From Zhihengliuella salsuginis (lineage in GTDB: Bacteria; Actinomycetota; Actinomycetes; Actinomycetales; Micrococcaceae), in assembly GCF_014651715.1 (NCBI RefSeq), contig NZ_BMXK01000005.1:124001-188000 (forward strand): a stretch of DNA of 64,000 bases, in the 5' to 3' direction. Shown here piece after piece: positions 27,761-36,632 of this stretch. Position numbers and translations under genes: made by a program. The notes beneath the pieces are model-generated. The model was given only the letters and a program-made list of their open reading frames with translations, did not search any database and was not told the DNA's origin. How positions within the stretch are numbered: position 1 is the stretch's first letter; each line of letters starts with the position of its first letter.

Positions 27761-28165
27761 ATGCTGCACGTCCGGCGCCGCCGGCGCCTGCTGATGCCCG
27801 CCTGCCTGCTGGCCGCGGTCCTCGTCGCCTGCTTCTCGCACGCGCTCTCCGCCGACGGCGGCCCGGGGCACGCCCCGCCGGCCGCCGCCGTTTCCCAGCA
27901 CGACGGCGCCGCGCATCAGCCGCTCGCGTCCGCGGCCCCCGCCGAGGGGACCGGGTGCGGGCACGGGTGCTCCGCGGACGCCGCGGCCGGCGCCCTGATG
28001 TGCGCGATGGCGGCCGTCGCCGCGATCGGCGTCCTGCTGCTCGCCCGTCGGGAGCGGCTCCTGCCGCCCTTGCCGGCGCTCGCCGTCCTGCCGCGCACCT
28101 GGAGCCCGACGCCCGCCGTGCCGCGGCCGCCGTCGTTGTCCGCGCTCTGCATTAGCCGGACGTAG
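27761..28165 (+). CDS. Small membrane protein, DUF6153-like
   Basis: The 134-residue protein has a basic start (RRRRRLLMPAC), an N-terminal hydrophobic helix, a periplasmic-like segment with His and Cys (CGHGCSADAA) and a second helix (ALMCAMAAVAAIGVLLLA). This outline and its place directly before an F510_1955 gene fit the DUF6153 family of actinobacteria, whose function is unknown. It lies 31 bp after the DHA2 gene, with an own ribosome site (GGGAGG). Confidence 0.7.
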   Translation: MLHVRRRRRLLMPACLLAAVLVACFSHALSADGGPGHAPPAAAVSQHDGAAHQPLASAAPAEGTGCGHGCSADAAAGALMCAMAAVAAIGVLLLARRERLLPPLPALAVLPRTWSPTPAVPRPPSLSALCISRT

Positions 28166-28230
28166 GCCGGCATCCGGCCGCCCCGCAGCGGGCGGCGGAC
28201 GCCAGTGCCGAGACGACGACAAGGAACACC

Positions 28231-29163
28231 ATGAATTTTTCACGCACCCCTGCCCGCGCCCTTGCGCCGGCCGCCCTGCTCGCCCTTCTGCTCTCCGCAT
28301 GCGCGCCGGCCGAGGAGCCGGCGACCCCGGCCGACGGGTCCCCGGCGACGGCGAGCCCGAGCGCCCCGCCCGCGTCCGACGCCGCCGGCGACGGGACCGC
28401 GGAGAACGGCCCGGCCGACTTCGGGCACATCCACGGCCTGCACCCCGACGGCGACGAACTCCTCATCGCCAGCCACCACGGCCTCTTCGCCGCCGGCCTG
28501 GACGGTGTCGGCGCGGACGGGTTGATGCCGGACGGCAGCGGCCCGGAGTCCCGCGGGCCGCTCATCGATCTGATGGGCTTCACGGCCGGCGACGGCGCGC
28601 TCTACGCGTCCGGCCATCCTGGCGCGGGCACGGACCTGCCGAACCCGGTCGGCCTGCTGCGCTCGGACGACGGCGGCGCCACCTGGGAGCCGCTCTCCCG
28701 CACCGGCCAGTCCGACTTCCACGCCCTGACCGCCGCGTCCGGCGCCGTGGTCGGCTTCGACGGCGCCCTGGTGCGCACCGAGGACGGCGAGAACTGGGAG
28801 AGCGTCGAGGGGCCGGACGCGTTCGCGCTCGCCGGGCATCCGGAGGGGGAGGCCGTCCTCGCGACCACGCAGGACGGGATCTGGCGCTCGGAGGACGCCG
28901 GGAAGAGTTGGACGGAGCCGTCCGGCGGGCCCCTGCTGCAGTACATCGCGTTCGGCGACGCGGACACGGCTGTCGGCATCGCCCCGGACGGGGCGATCCA
29001 CGTCAGCGGGGACGCCGGCGCCAGCTGGGAGGCCGCCGGCGACGCCGGCGAGGCGCCTGGTGCGATCGCCGCCGACGTGCGCGACGGGCAGCTGCACGTC
29101 TGGGCGGCGGTGGGCTCCGCCGTCGTGCACTCCGCCGACGGCGGGGCCACCTTCAACGGTTGA
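28231..29163 (+). CDS. F510_1955-family BNR-repeat lipoprotein
   Basis: The 310-residue protein has a lipoprotein signal (LLALLLSACAP, Cys about 24), a low-complexity linker and a beta-propeller built from BNR/sialidase-type repeats (SDDGGATWEPL, TEDGENWESV, SEDAGKSWTE, SGDAGASWEA, SADGGATF). Proteins of this family are called F510_1955 glycosylhydrolases, but activity has not been shown to my knowledge. The start of the mature domain, FGHIHGLHPDGDELLIASHHGLF, is characteristic. It is 65 bp downstream of the DUF6153 gene; the two are usual neighbours. Confidence 0.82.
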   Translation: MNFSRTPARALAPAALLALLLSACAPAEEPATPADGSPATASPSAPPASDAAGDGTAENGPADFGHIHGLHPDGDELLIASHHGLFAAGLDGVGADGLMPDGSGPESRGPLIDLMGFTAGDGALYASGHPGAGTDLPNPVGLLRSDDGGATWEPLSRTGQSDFHALTAASGAVVGFDGALVRTEDGENWESVEGPDAFALAGHPEGEAVLATTQDGIWRSEDAGKSWTEPSGGPLLQYIAFGDADTAVGIAPDGAIHVSGDAGASWEAAGDAGEAPGAIAADVRDGQLHVWAAVGSAVVHSADGGATFNG

Positions 29164-29169
29164 CCGTGC

Positions 29170-29964
29170 TCAGCGCAGCCGGGCGTTCTCCAGCACGGGG
29201 ATCGCGGCGCGGGCGGCGTCCACCTGGTCCGGGTCGATGTCGACGAGGAGCAGGCCCTCGGCGCCGTCGAGGCGCTGGATGACCTCGCCCTTCGGGCCGA
29301 TCGCCGCGGACCGGCCGATGCCCAGCGGCGTCGAGTCCGGGGCCTCGATGCCGCGCGTCGCCGGGTCCGCCTGCCCGCAGGCGAGCACGTAGGAGGTGCT
29401 GTCCAGGGCGCGGGCGGCGGTCAGCAGGTCCCACTGGCGGGCCTTGTCCGGCCCCGCGCCCCACGAGGCACAGACGAGTTGCACCTGCGCCCCGGCACGC
29501 GCGTTGGCGGCGAACAGGGCCGGGAAGCGCACGTCGTAACACGTGGCCAGGCCGAACGTCAGGCCCCCGAGCGCGAACGTCGCGGGCGTCTCGCCGGGGG
29601 CCACGGCGTCGGACTCCTTGAAGCCGAACGCGTCGAAGAGGTGGATCTTGTCGTAGGCGGCCTCGATTCCGTCGCCGGTCGCGAGCAGCGTGTTGCGGAT
29701 GCGGCCGCCGTCGCCCGGCGTGAAGAGACCCACGACGACGGCGATGCCCACCTCCGTGGCGATCTCGCGGACCCGCTGGGCCCACGGGCCGTCGAGCGGT
29801 TCGGCGACGGCGTTCAGGTCGTTGCCGAACGCGGCCATCGTGGCCTCGGGGAAGACCACCAGCTCGGCGCCGGCGGCGCGGGCCTCGCGGGCCCGCCCGG
29901 CGACGGTCTCCAGGTTCTCGGCCGGGGTGGACGAACTGAGGATCTGGGCGAGGGCGATTCTCAA
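29170..29964 (-). CDS. Carbon-nitrogen hydrolase (nitrilase superfamily)
   Basis: The 264-residue protein has the catalytic Glu-Lys-Cys triad of the nitrilase superfamily in FPEATMA, YDKIHLFDAFGFKES and LATCYDVRFP. The sequence is closest in type to the omega-amidase/deaminated glutathione amidase group (Nit1/Nit2/YafV-like). The start is a TTG at 29964 preceded by AGGAG seven bases away; the longer frame to 30042 has no ribosome site. It stands between the convergent F510_1955 gene and the LysR gene. Confidence 0.88.
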   Translation of the reverse strand: MRIALAQILSSSTPAENLETVAGRAREARAAGAELVVFPEATMAAFGNDLNAVAEPLDGPWAQRVREIATEVGIAVVVGLFTPGDGGRIRNTLLATGDGIEAAYDKIHLFDAFGFKESDAVAPGETPATFALGGLTFGLATCYDVRFPALFAANARAGAQVQLVCASWGAGPDKARQWDLLTAARALDSTSYVLACGQADPATRGIEAPDSTPLGIGRSAAIGPKGEVIQRLDGAEGLLLVDIDPDQVDAARAAIPVLENARLR

Positions 29965-30068
29965 CGTGGTGCTCCTGACGAATTCTTCGAACGGCGCGTG
30001 CTCGTGCGGCGGGCGGCGTTCCGCGACCGCACGCCCGCGCACGATCCGATCCTACGCGGGCGTCCCGG

Positions 30069-30968
30069 TCACCGTCCCGGATCCGGCAGCGTCTCGCGGG
30101 AGATGTCCACGACGGCGGTGAGGGCGGGGTTCGCGTCGTCGCGCCGCCAGATCATCCGGACCTGCACCGGATCCGGTGCGGGCGCGAGGGGACGGAACGC
30201 GACTCCGGGGGCCGGCGTGTGCTCCCGGACGCTCGAGAGCGTGAGCGAGACGCCCATCCGCGCGCCGACCAGGACCATGATCGTCCACGAGTCGGGCGCC
30301 GTCTGCAGGCGCCTCGGCGCGAACCCGGCGTTGAGCGCGAGCGTGTGCATCCGGTTGGTCAGGGTGCCCCGGGCGCCGCCCGGGAGGACGATCCACGCCT
30401 CGTCAGCGAGGTCCTCCGCCCGCACGGCGTCCTCGGCGGCGAGGCGGTGCCCCTCCGGAAGGGCCACGAGGAGCTGCTCCTTCGCGACGAGCCGGGAGTC
30501 GACGGCCGGCGGCAGGTGGTCCCAGCGTCCCAGGACCACGTCGAGGTTGCCGGCCAGGACGCGTTCGAGGCCGACGTGGGAGAACTGCGAGCTGTGCAGC
30601 TCCAGATCGATGCCCGGCCGCCGGGCGCGCACCTCCCGCGCCAGGTCGCCGACCAGGTCGTTGACGGAGCCGCCCGCGAACCCCAGCGCCACGCGTCCCG
30701 TGGACCCGTCGAGGCTGTCGCGCACGATCGAGGCCATCGACTCCGAGATCCGCACCAGCTCGCGTGCCGGCTCGACGAGCGCCGCCCCCTGCGGGGAGAG
30801 CTCGACGTGGCGGGTGCTGCGGTCGAACAGGTCGGCGCCCAGCTCCGCCTCCATGCGGCGGATCATCCGGCTCAGCGGCGGCTGGGCCATGTGCAGGGAC
30901 TGGGCCGCCCGGCCGAAGTGCAGGTGCTCGGCGACCGCCAGGAACGCCCGGGCCTGATGGACCTCCAC
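30069..30968 (-). CDS. gcdR: LysR family regulator, probable regulator of the glutarate genes
   Basis: The 299-residue protein has a LysR winged helix (FGRAAQSLHMAQPPLSRMIRRMEAELG) and a substrate-binding domain. It starts with GTG only 4 bp after the stop of the acyl-CoA dehydrogenase gene, so both are in one operon. In Pseudomonas a LysR protein, GcdR, controls gcdH and a CoA-transferase gene (gcdG); the same trio of families is present here, which supports the name. The name is inferred from context. Confidence 0.75.
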   Translation of the reverse strand: MEVHQARAFLAVAEHLHFGRAAQSLHMAQPPLSRMIRRMEAELGADLFDRSTRHVELSPQGAALVEPARELVRISESMASIVRDSLDGSTGRVALGFAGGSVNDLVGDLAREVRARRPGIDLELHSSQFSHVGLERVLAGNLDVVLGRWDHLPPAVDSRLVAKEQLLVALPEGHRLAAEDAVRAEDLADEAWIVLPGGARGTLTNRMHTLALNAGFAPRRLQTAPDSWTIMVLVGARMGVSLTLSSVREHTPAPGVAFRPLAPAPDPVQVRMIWRRDDANPALTAVVDISRETLPDPGR

Positions 30969-30972
30969 GGGG

Positions 30973-32181
30973 CTACTGAACCCCCTGCCTGAACGCGTTG
31001 TGGCCGGTCAGGTGGTGGCCGAGGATCAGCGTGTGGACCTCGTCGGTTCCCTCGTACGTCCGCACCGACTCCAGGTTGTTCGCGTGGCGCAACGGCGAGT
31101 AGTCGCCGGTGATCCCGTTGCCGCCGAGGATCGTCCGGGCCTCGCGGCACACCTCGATCGCGGTCCGGCAGTTGTTCAGCTTGCCCGAGGAGATGAGCGG
31201 CTTCGGCAGGGCCCCAGCGTCCTTGAGTCGGCCGATGTGGATCGCGAGCAGCTGGGCCTTCTGGACCTCGAGGGCCAGGTCCACGAGCTTGCGCTGCGTC
31301 AGCTGGTAGGAGGCCAGCGGCTGGCCGAACGGGGTGCGCTCCTGGGCGTAGCCGGCGGCCTGCGTCAACGCGTCGCGGGCCGCGCCGACGACGCCCCAGA
31401 CGATCCCGTACCGGGCCTCGTCGAGGCATGCCAGCGGCCCGGCGAGCCCCGGGTGCTCCGGCAGCAGCGCGTCGAGGGGCAGGCGCACGTCCGTGAGCTC
31501 GACGTCGCACTGGATGGACGCGCGCATGGACAGCTTGCCCCCGATCGGCTCGGCCCTGAACCCGGGCGTGTCCGTCGGGACGATGAAGCCGCGGACGCGC
31601 TCGCGCCCGCCGTCGACGGAGGCCTTCGCCCAGATGATCGCGACGTCGGCGATCGTCGCCAGCCCGATCCACCGCTTGGACCCGTTGAGCACCCACTCGC
31701 CGCCGGACGCGGCGGCCGTCGTCGTCATGGCGCCGGGGTCCGAGCCCGCCGCGGGCTCGGTGAGCCCGAAGCAGCCGATGATCTCGCCGCGCGCCATGGG
31801 TGGCAGCCACCGGGTCTTCTGCTCCTCGGAGCCGTGCCGGTGGATCGCGGTCATCGCCAGCGACCCCTGCACGGAGACGAACGTGCGCAGCCCCGAGTCG
31901 CCGGCCTCCAGCTCCTGCGCCGCCAGGCCGTAGTCGACGGCGGTGCGGCCGGCGCATCCGTACCCGTCCAAGTGCATGCCGAGCAGCCCGAGCTCGCCGA
32001 ACTCCGGGACGAGCTCACGCGGGAAGTGCGCCGACTCGTACCAGTCGGCGATGTTCGGCCGCACGCGGCGGTCCACGAACTCGCGGACCTCGTCCCGGCG
32101 GGCCAGCTCGTCGTCGCCGAACGCCGACGGGCATTCGAGCATCTCGGCCAGGGCTGCGCCGGTGCTGGCGGTCTCGGTCAT
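30973..32181 (-). CDS. gcdH: Glutaryl-CoA dehydrogenase-type acyl-CoA dehydrogenase
   Basis: The 402-residue flavoprotein has the acyl-CoA dehydrogenase motifs FGLTEPAAGSDPGAM (FAD/substrate), RYGIVWGVVGAARD, and the catalytic Glu in VRTYEGTDEVHTLILGHHLTG, which matches the YEGTHDIHALILGRAITG signature of glutaryl-CoA dehydrogenase. GcdH oxidises and decarboxylates glutaryl-CoA to crotonyl-CoA. The ATG at 32181 has AAGGA upstream (AGGAAGGACCCCC). It is divergent from the CoA-transferase gene, which would make glutaryl-CoA. Confidence 0.88.
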   Translation of the reverse strand: MTETASTGAALAEMLECPSAFGDDELARRDEVREFVDRRVRPNIADWYESAHFPRELVPEFGELGLLGMHLDGYGCAGRTAVDYGLAAQELEAGDSGLRTFVSVQGSLAMTAIHRHGSEEQKTRWLPPMARGEIIGCFGLTEPAAGSDPGAMTTTAAASGGEWVLNGSKRWIGLATIADVAIIWAKASVDGGRERVRGFIVPTDTPGFRAEPIGGKLSMRASIQCDVELTDVRLPLDALLPEHPGLAGPLACLDEARYGIVWGVVGAARDALTQAAGYAQERTPFGQPLASYQLTQRKLVDLALEVQKAQLLAIHIGRLKDAGALPKPLISSGKLNNCRTAIEVCREARTILGGNGITGDYSPLRHANNLESVRTYEGTDEVHTLILGHHLTGHNAFRQGVQ

Positions 32182-32258
32182 GGGGGTCCTTCCTCGGTGC
32201 GCGAACGGTGCGTGAGGCCAGCATGTCGGACGGCGGGACCCGGTGGGAACCACCCCGC

Positions 32259-32299
32259 ACATATATGTCACATGGGTATCAATCGAACCGTGATTCGGT
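32259..32299. promoter_or_regulatory. Divergent promoter region of gcdH and CoA-transferase, palindromic sites
   Basis: The 178 bp spacer holds the palindrome ACATATATGT (32259-32268) and the inverted repeat ACCG-TGATT-CGGT (32287-32299), the most AT-rich part of the region. LysR proteins bind T-N11-A palindromes between divergent genes, so these are candidate GcdR sites. No -35/-10 pair is clear. Confidence 0.4.
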
Positions 32300-32359
32300 A
32301 TTTCAGCTTATCGGTCGAATCCGACAGGATGGAGACCACCCACGATCAAGGAGGCGGCG

Positions 32360-33568
32360 ATGCCCCGCAGCACCGACGAACCAGCCGGCCCCGGCCAGGC
32401 GCGCACGGGACCGCTCGCCGGCGTCGTCGTCGCGGATCTCAGCCGCGTCCTCGCGGGCCCCTACGCCACCATGCTGCTCGCCGACATGGGCGCCACCGTG
32501 ATCAAGGTGGAGAGCCCCGCCGGCGACGACACCCGCGCCTGGTCCCCGCCCGAGCGCGACGGCGAGAGCACCTACTTCCTGGCGGCGAACCGGAACAAGC
32601 ACTCGATCGCGCTCGACTTCTCCGACCCCGCCGACCGCCGCGTGCTGGACGACGTCCTGTCCCGCGCCGACATCCTCGTCGAGAACTTCCGGCCCGGGTC
32701 GCTGGCGCGTCACGGCCTCGACTTTGAGACGCTCGCGGCCCGGCACCCGCGGCTGGTCTACACGTCGATCACCGGGTTCGGCACCGACGCCGGCGCCGGG
32801 CTGCCCGGCTACGACCTCCTGGCCCAGGCGGCCTCCGGCTTCATGTCCGTCACGGGCGAGGCGGACGGCGAGCCGATGCGCGCCGGCGTCGCGCTCTTCG
32901 ACGTGATCACGGGACTGCACGCCGCCGTCGGCACCCTCGCCGCGTACACCGAGGCGCAGGCCTCGGGACGCGGCCAGCACGTCGAGTTCGACCTGCTGAC
33001 CTCGGCCCTCTCCGGGCTCGTGAACCAGTCCTCGGCGTACGTCGCCGGCGGGGCCGTGCCGCAGCGGATGGGCAACGACCACCCGAGCCTCTTCCCCTAC
33101 GGGCCGTTCGCGGCCCGCGACGGGCGGATCGTGATCGCCGTCGGCAACGACGCGCAGTTCGTCCGGCTGTGCGCGGTGCTGGGGCTCGACGACGCGGCCG
33201 CCGACGAGCGCTTCGCGACATCGCACGCCCGGAGCGTGAACCGCGAGGCCCTGCGGCCGCTGCTCGCCGGGCGGCTCGCCTCCCGCGACGCGCAGGACTG
33301 GTTCGAGCGGCTGCGCGCTGCGCAGGTCCCGTGCGCCCCGATCCTCTCGATCGCCGGCGGCGTGGAGTTCGCCGAGAGCCTGGGCCTGAACCCGGTCGTC
33401 GAGGCCGGCGACGGCGAGCGGCGGATCCCCACGGTGCGGAACCCGGCCACGTTCTCCCGGACCCCGGTCGATCACGCGGGCGCCCCGCCGCGGCTCGACG
33501 CCGACCGGGCGGCGGTGCTGGCCTGGCTCGACGGCGCCCCGGCCGCGCCGTCGTCGCACCGCGACTGA
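32360..33568 (+). CDS. gcdG: Class III (CaiB/BaiF) CoA-transferase, probable glutarate CoA-transferase
   Basis: The 402-residue protein has the CaiB/BaiF family features: LAGVVVADLSRVLAGPYATMLLADMGATVIKVE at the start, NKHSIALDFS, ENFRPGSLARHGLDFE and the catalytic Asp region GFGTDAGAGLPGYD. It moves CoA between carboxylic acids. Its place divergent from gcdH, with a LysR regulator, resembles gcdG/SUGCT, which makes glutaryl-CoA from glutarate using succinyl-CoA. The ATG follows AAGGAGGCG. The substrate is inferred from context, not from sequence. Confidence 0.78.
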   Translation: MPRSTDEPAGPGQARTGPLAGVVVADLSRVLAGPYATMLLADMGATVIKVESPAGDDTRAWSPPERDGESTYFLAANRNKHSIALDFSDPADRRVLDDVLSRADILVENFRPGSLARHGLDFETLAARHPRLVYTSITGFGTDAGAGLPGYDLLAQAASGFMSVTGEADGEPMRAGVALFDVITGLHAAVGTLAAYTEAQASGRGQHVEFDLLTSALSGLVNQSSAYVAGGAVPQRMGNDHPSLFPYGPFAARDGRIVIAVGNDAQFVRLCAVLGLDDAAADERFATSHARSVNREALRPLLAGRLASRDAQDWFERLRAAQVPCAPILSIAGGVEFAESLGLNPVVEAGDGERRIPTVRNPATFSRTPVDHAGAPPRLDADRAAVLAWLDGAPAAPSSHRD

Positions 33569-33589
33569 CGCCCCGCCCGCCCGGGTGCC

Positions 33590-34540
33590 CTACCCGGTGA
33601 TCACGCGCACCGGAGCGCCGGCCGCCCACGCCTGCACGTCCTCGAGGGCGTCCTGGTAGAAGATCCGGTACTGCTCGCGCGTGACGTAGCCGATGTGCGG
33701 GGTGAGCAGGGTGCGCGGCGCGTCCAGGAGCCGGTGCCCGGGCTGGAGCGGCTCGTCGTCGTACACGTCCAGGGCGGCGCCTCCGAGGTCCCCCTCGGCC
33801 AGGGCCCCGAGCAGTGCGTCGGTGTCCACGACGCCGCCGCGGGACGTGTTGACCAGCAGGCCGTCGGGGCCCAGCGCCTCGAGCTCGGCGCGGCCGACGA
33901 GGTGCCGCGTCCGCTCCGACAGCCGGGTCGTGACGACCACGATGTCCGACTCCGCGAACAGGTCCCGCTTGTCGACGCGGCGCGCGCCGGCGGCCGCGGC
34001 CAGCTCGTCCGTCAGGTTCGCGCTCCACGCGAGCACGTCCATGCCGAAGGCGCGGGCGTAGCCGGCGATCCGGGTGCCGATCTTCCCGAGGCCCAGGATC
34101 CCGAGCGTCCGGCCGGCCAGTTCGCGGCCGACGCCGGTCTGCCAGCGGCCCTCCCGCAGGGCGGCCTGCTGGCCCGGGATGTCGCGCACCGCCGCCATGA
34201 TCAGCGCCCACGTCAGCTCCGGTGCGGCGGCGGGGGAGGCCCCGGTGCCGCAGACGGTGATGCCGGCCTCGTTCGCGGCGGCGACGTCGATGGAGGCGTT
34301 GCGCGCCCCGGTGGTGACCAGCAGCTCGAGCTCGGGCAGCTGCTGCAGCAGGTCCCGGTCGAACGCCGTCCGCTCCCGCATGGCCACGACGGCGGTGAAC
34401 CCGGCCAGCGCGGCGGCCAGCTCGCGTCCGCGCAGGTGGCGGCGGATCGGGTGGACCTCCCAGCCGGAGAGGTCCTCCCAGTTGGCGACGTCGCGCGCGA
34501 CGTCCTGGTAGTCGTCCAAGAGTGCGAGTTTCCGCGTCAT
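33590..34540 (-). CDS. D-2-hydroxyacid dehydrogenase (active form)
   Basis: The 316-residue protein has the intact D-isomer-specific 2-hydroxyacid dehydrogenase features: nucleotide loop GLGKIG (150-155), catalytic Arg234 in NTSRGG, Glu263 in DDEP and His282 in TPHIGY. It reduces a 2-oxoacid to a D-2-hydroxyacid or the reverse with NAD(P). It is the third gene of an operon with the aliB-like and badH-like genes, 26 bp after badH, so it may act on an intermediate of the alicyclic acid route. A degraded paralogue lies at 36756-37718. Confidence 0.88.
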   Translation of the reverse strand: MTRKLALLDDYQDVARDVANWEDLSGWEVHPIRRHLRGRELAAALAGFTAVVAMRERTAFDRDLLQQLPELELLVTTGARNASIDVAAANEAGITVCGTGASPAAAPELTWALIMAAVRDIPGQQAALREGRWQTGVGRELAGRTLGILGLGKIGTRIAGYARAFGMDVLAWSANLTDELAAAAGARRVDKRDLFAESDIVVVTTRLSERTRHLVGRAELEALGPDGLLVNTSRGGVVDTDALLGALAEGDLGGAALDVYDDEPLQPGHRLLDAPRTLLTPHIGYVTREQYRIFYQDALEDVQAWAAGAPVRVITG

Positions 34541-34566
34541 GGCCCGATCCTACGCGCCGTCGCGGC

Positions 34567-35358
34567 TCACGCCATGGTCAGGCCGCCGCTGACGGACAGG
34601 GTCTGCCCGGTGACGTAGCCGGCGCCCGGCGAGGCGAAGAACGCGACCGCGGCCGCCAGGTCCTCGGGCGTCGCCAGCCGGCGCAGCGGGATCGCCTTGA
34701 TGAGCGCCTTGCGCAGCTTGGGGCTGTCGGCGCTGATCGAGTCGAACAGGGGGGTGTCGGCCGGGCCGGGGCACACGCAGTTCACAGTGACCTGGTGGCG
34801 GGCGACCTCGCGGGCCAGCGTCTTGGTGAACGCGATGACCCCGCCCTTCGCCGCCGAGTACACGGCCTCGCCGCTCGAGCCCACCCGGCCGGCGTCGGAG
34901 GCGACGTTGACGATCCGCCCGCTGAAGGACTCGTCCGCGGCCCGCTGCTGCGCCATCACGGGCGCCACCGCGTGGCACAGGTTCAGCGTGCCGTACAGGC
35001 TGATCCCGATGATCCTGTCCCACAGGGCCGGGTCCGTGTCGACGAACGGGCCCACCTTGTCCCAGCCCGCGTTGTTCACGAGCACGTCGATCGTCCCGTA
35101 CTCTTCGCGCACCGCGGCCACGGCGGCGTCCACGGACGCCCGGTCCGTCACGTCCGTGGCGCGGGCCGAGTGCCGGGCGCCGCCGACGCGCGGCAGGTGC
35201 GCGGCGGCGTCGTGCCCGGCCTCGGAATTGATGTCCAGGACGACGACGGAGGCGCCGCGCGCGGCGAGCTCGGTGGCGATGCCGCGCCCGATGCCGGAGG
35301 CGGCGCCCGTCACGAGGGCGGTCCGGCCGGCCAGGTCGGTGGTGGTTTCGTGGCTCAT
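34567..35358 (-). CDS. Short-chain dehydrogenase, BadH-like 2-hydroxycyclohexanecarboxyl-CoA dehydrogenase
   Basis: The 263-residue SDR has TGAASGIGRGIA (about residues 18-29), NNAGW, and the catalytic YSAAKGG. The C-terminal region (PKLRKALIKAIPLRRLATPEDLA) resembles BadH, which oxidises 2-hydroxycyclohexanecarboxyl-CoA to the 2-keto form in Rhodopseudomonas. The upstream gene encodes an AliB-like acyl-CoA dehydrogenase, which strengthens the assignment. Other 3-hydroxyacyl-CoA dehydrogenases of the family are possible. It is the middle gene of the aliB-badH-dehydrogenase operon. Confidence 0.75.
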   Translation of the reverse strand: MSHETTTDLAGRTALVTGAASGIGRGIATELAARGASVVVLDINSEAGHDAAAHLPRVGGARHSARATDVTDRASVDAAVAAVREEYGTIDVLVNNAGWDKVGPFVDTDPALWDRIIGISLYGTLNLCHAVAPVMAQQRAADESFSGRIVNVASDAGRVGSSGEAVYSAAKGGVIAFTKTLAREVARHQVTVNCVCPGPADTPLFDSISADSPKLRKALIKAIPLRRLATPEDLAAAVAFFASPGAGYVTGQTLSVSGGLTMA

Positions 35359-35400
35359 GGGGCTCCTTCGTGTTGACGTTTCGGGGGATGGGCGGGCACG

Positions 35401-36558
35401 CTACGGGGCGAACTCGCGGCCGACCTTGTGCCGGGCGATCACCATCTTCATGATCTGGGCGGTGCCGTCGCCGATCTGCAGGCCCAGGACGTCGCGCAGC
35501 CGCTGCTCGAACGGGAGGTTGCGCGTGTAGCCGAGCTGGCCGTGCAGCAGCAGGCACTGGTTGATGACGTCGTAGGCGGTCTTCGGGGCGAGCCACTTGC
35601 ACATGGCCGCGTCCGCCGTGTGCGGCTTGCCCTGGTCCTTGAGCCAGAGGGTGCGGTGGCAGAGCAGGCGGGCGGCCGCGATCTGCGTCTCGGCCTCGGC
35701 GAGCGGGAACGCCACGCCCTGGAAGCTGCTGAGCGGGTGGTCGAACGCCTGCCGGTTCCGCGTGTACTCCCACGTCTCGTCGACCGAGGCGGCCGCCGGC
35801 CCGAGGCACTGCAGGCCGATGAGCGCGCGGGAGAAGTCGAAGCCCTGCATGACGGAGATGAAGCCCTGGCCCTCGGCGCCGAGCATCGCGTCCTCCGGGA
35901 TCCACGCGTCGGCCAGGTGCACGAGCCCGCGGGCGACGGCGCGCGTGCCCATGTCGTCGATCCGCTCCCGGGTGAGCGTCCCGGCCTCCTCCAGCGCGGC
36001 CACGTCGAGCACGAACGCCGTGATCCCGTGCCCGCGGCCGGCCTCCGCGTCGGTCTTCGCGAACACGACGGCGGCCTCGGCGGCCATCGCGAACGACATC
36101 GACTTGGTGCCCGTGAGCACCCAGCCGCCCTTCTCGCGGTGCGCGCACAGGGACGGGTTGCCGGCGTCGGAGCCGGCGGCCGGCTCAGAGAGACCGATCC
36201 CCACCACGCCCGCGCCCGAGGTGATGCGGGGCACCCAGCGGGAGGCGACGTCGTCGTGCGCGTTGTGGGAGATGATGTGGCCGACGAGCGAGCCGATGAT
36301 CTGCAGGTAGGCGACGTTGAAGTCGCCGCGCGCGATCTCCTCGGTGATCAGCCCGGAGGTCAGGTGGGCCTCGCCGCGGCCGCCGAGGGCCTCGGGCAGC
36401 TCGGGGGCGATCAGGCCGCGGGACCCGATCTCGGCCATGAGCCCGGGCTCGATCCGGCCGGCGCGCTCGCGGGCGGCGTAGTCGGGGGCGATCTGTGCGG
36501 CGATCTGGCGGGCCGAGGCGACGTAGCGCTGCTGCGCCGCCGTTGGTGCGAAGTCCAT
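35401..36558 (-). CDS. Acyl-CoA dehydrogenase, AliB-like cyclohexanecarboxyl-CoA dehydrogenase
   Basis: The 385-residue protein has the motif GLSEPAAGSDAGNP and the C-terminal LQIGDGTAQIMKMVIARHKVG, where the usual EGT is replaced by DGT, a feature of AliB-type and related dehydrogenases. AliB desaturates cyclohexanecarboxyl-CoA to cyclohex-1-ene-1-carboxyl-CoA. It is the first gene of an operon with a BadH-like SDR 42 bp downstream. The AliA ligase, BadK hydratase and BadI ring-cleavage enzyme are not in the window. The substrate is inferred. Confidence 0.78.
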   Translation of the reverse strand: MDFAPTAAQQRYVASARQIAAQIAPDYAARERAGRIEPGLMAEIGSRGLIAPELPEALGGRGEAHLTSGLITEEIARGDFNVAYLQIIGSLVGHIISHNAHDDVASRWVPRITSGAGVVGIGLSEPAAGSDAGNPSLCAHREKGGWVLTGTKSMSFAMAAEAAVVFAKTDAEAGRGHGITAFVLDVAALEEAGTLTRERIDDMGTRAVARGLVHLADAWIPEDAMLGAEGQGFISVMQGFDFSRALIGLQCLGPAAASVDETWEYTRNRQAFDHPLSSFQGVAFPLAEAETQIAAARLLCHRTLWLKDQGKPHTADAAMCKWLAPKTAYDVINQCLLLHGQLGYTRNLPFEQRLRDVLGLQIGDGTAQIMKMVIARHKVGREFAP

Positions 36559-36632
36559 GGTGTCCCCTTGGGTGCGCGAGGGTGCTGCGCAGGCTCGACG
36601 TCGGCCGGGCGGGATCGCCGCCGCAGCCTCTC

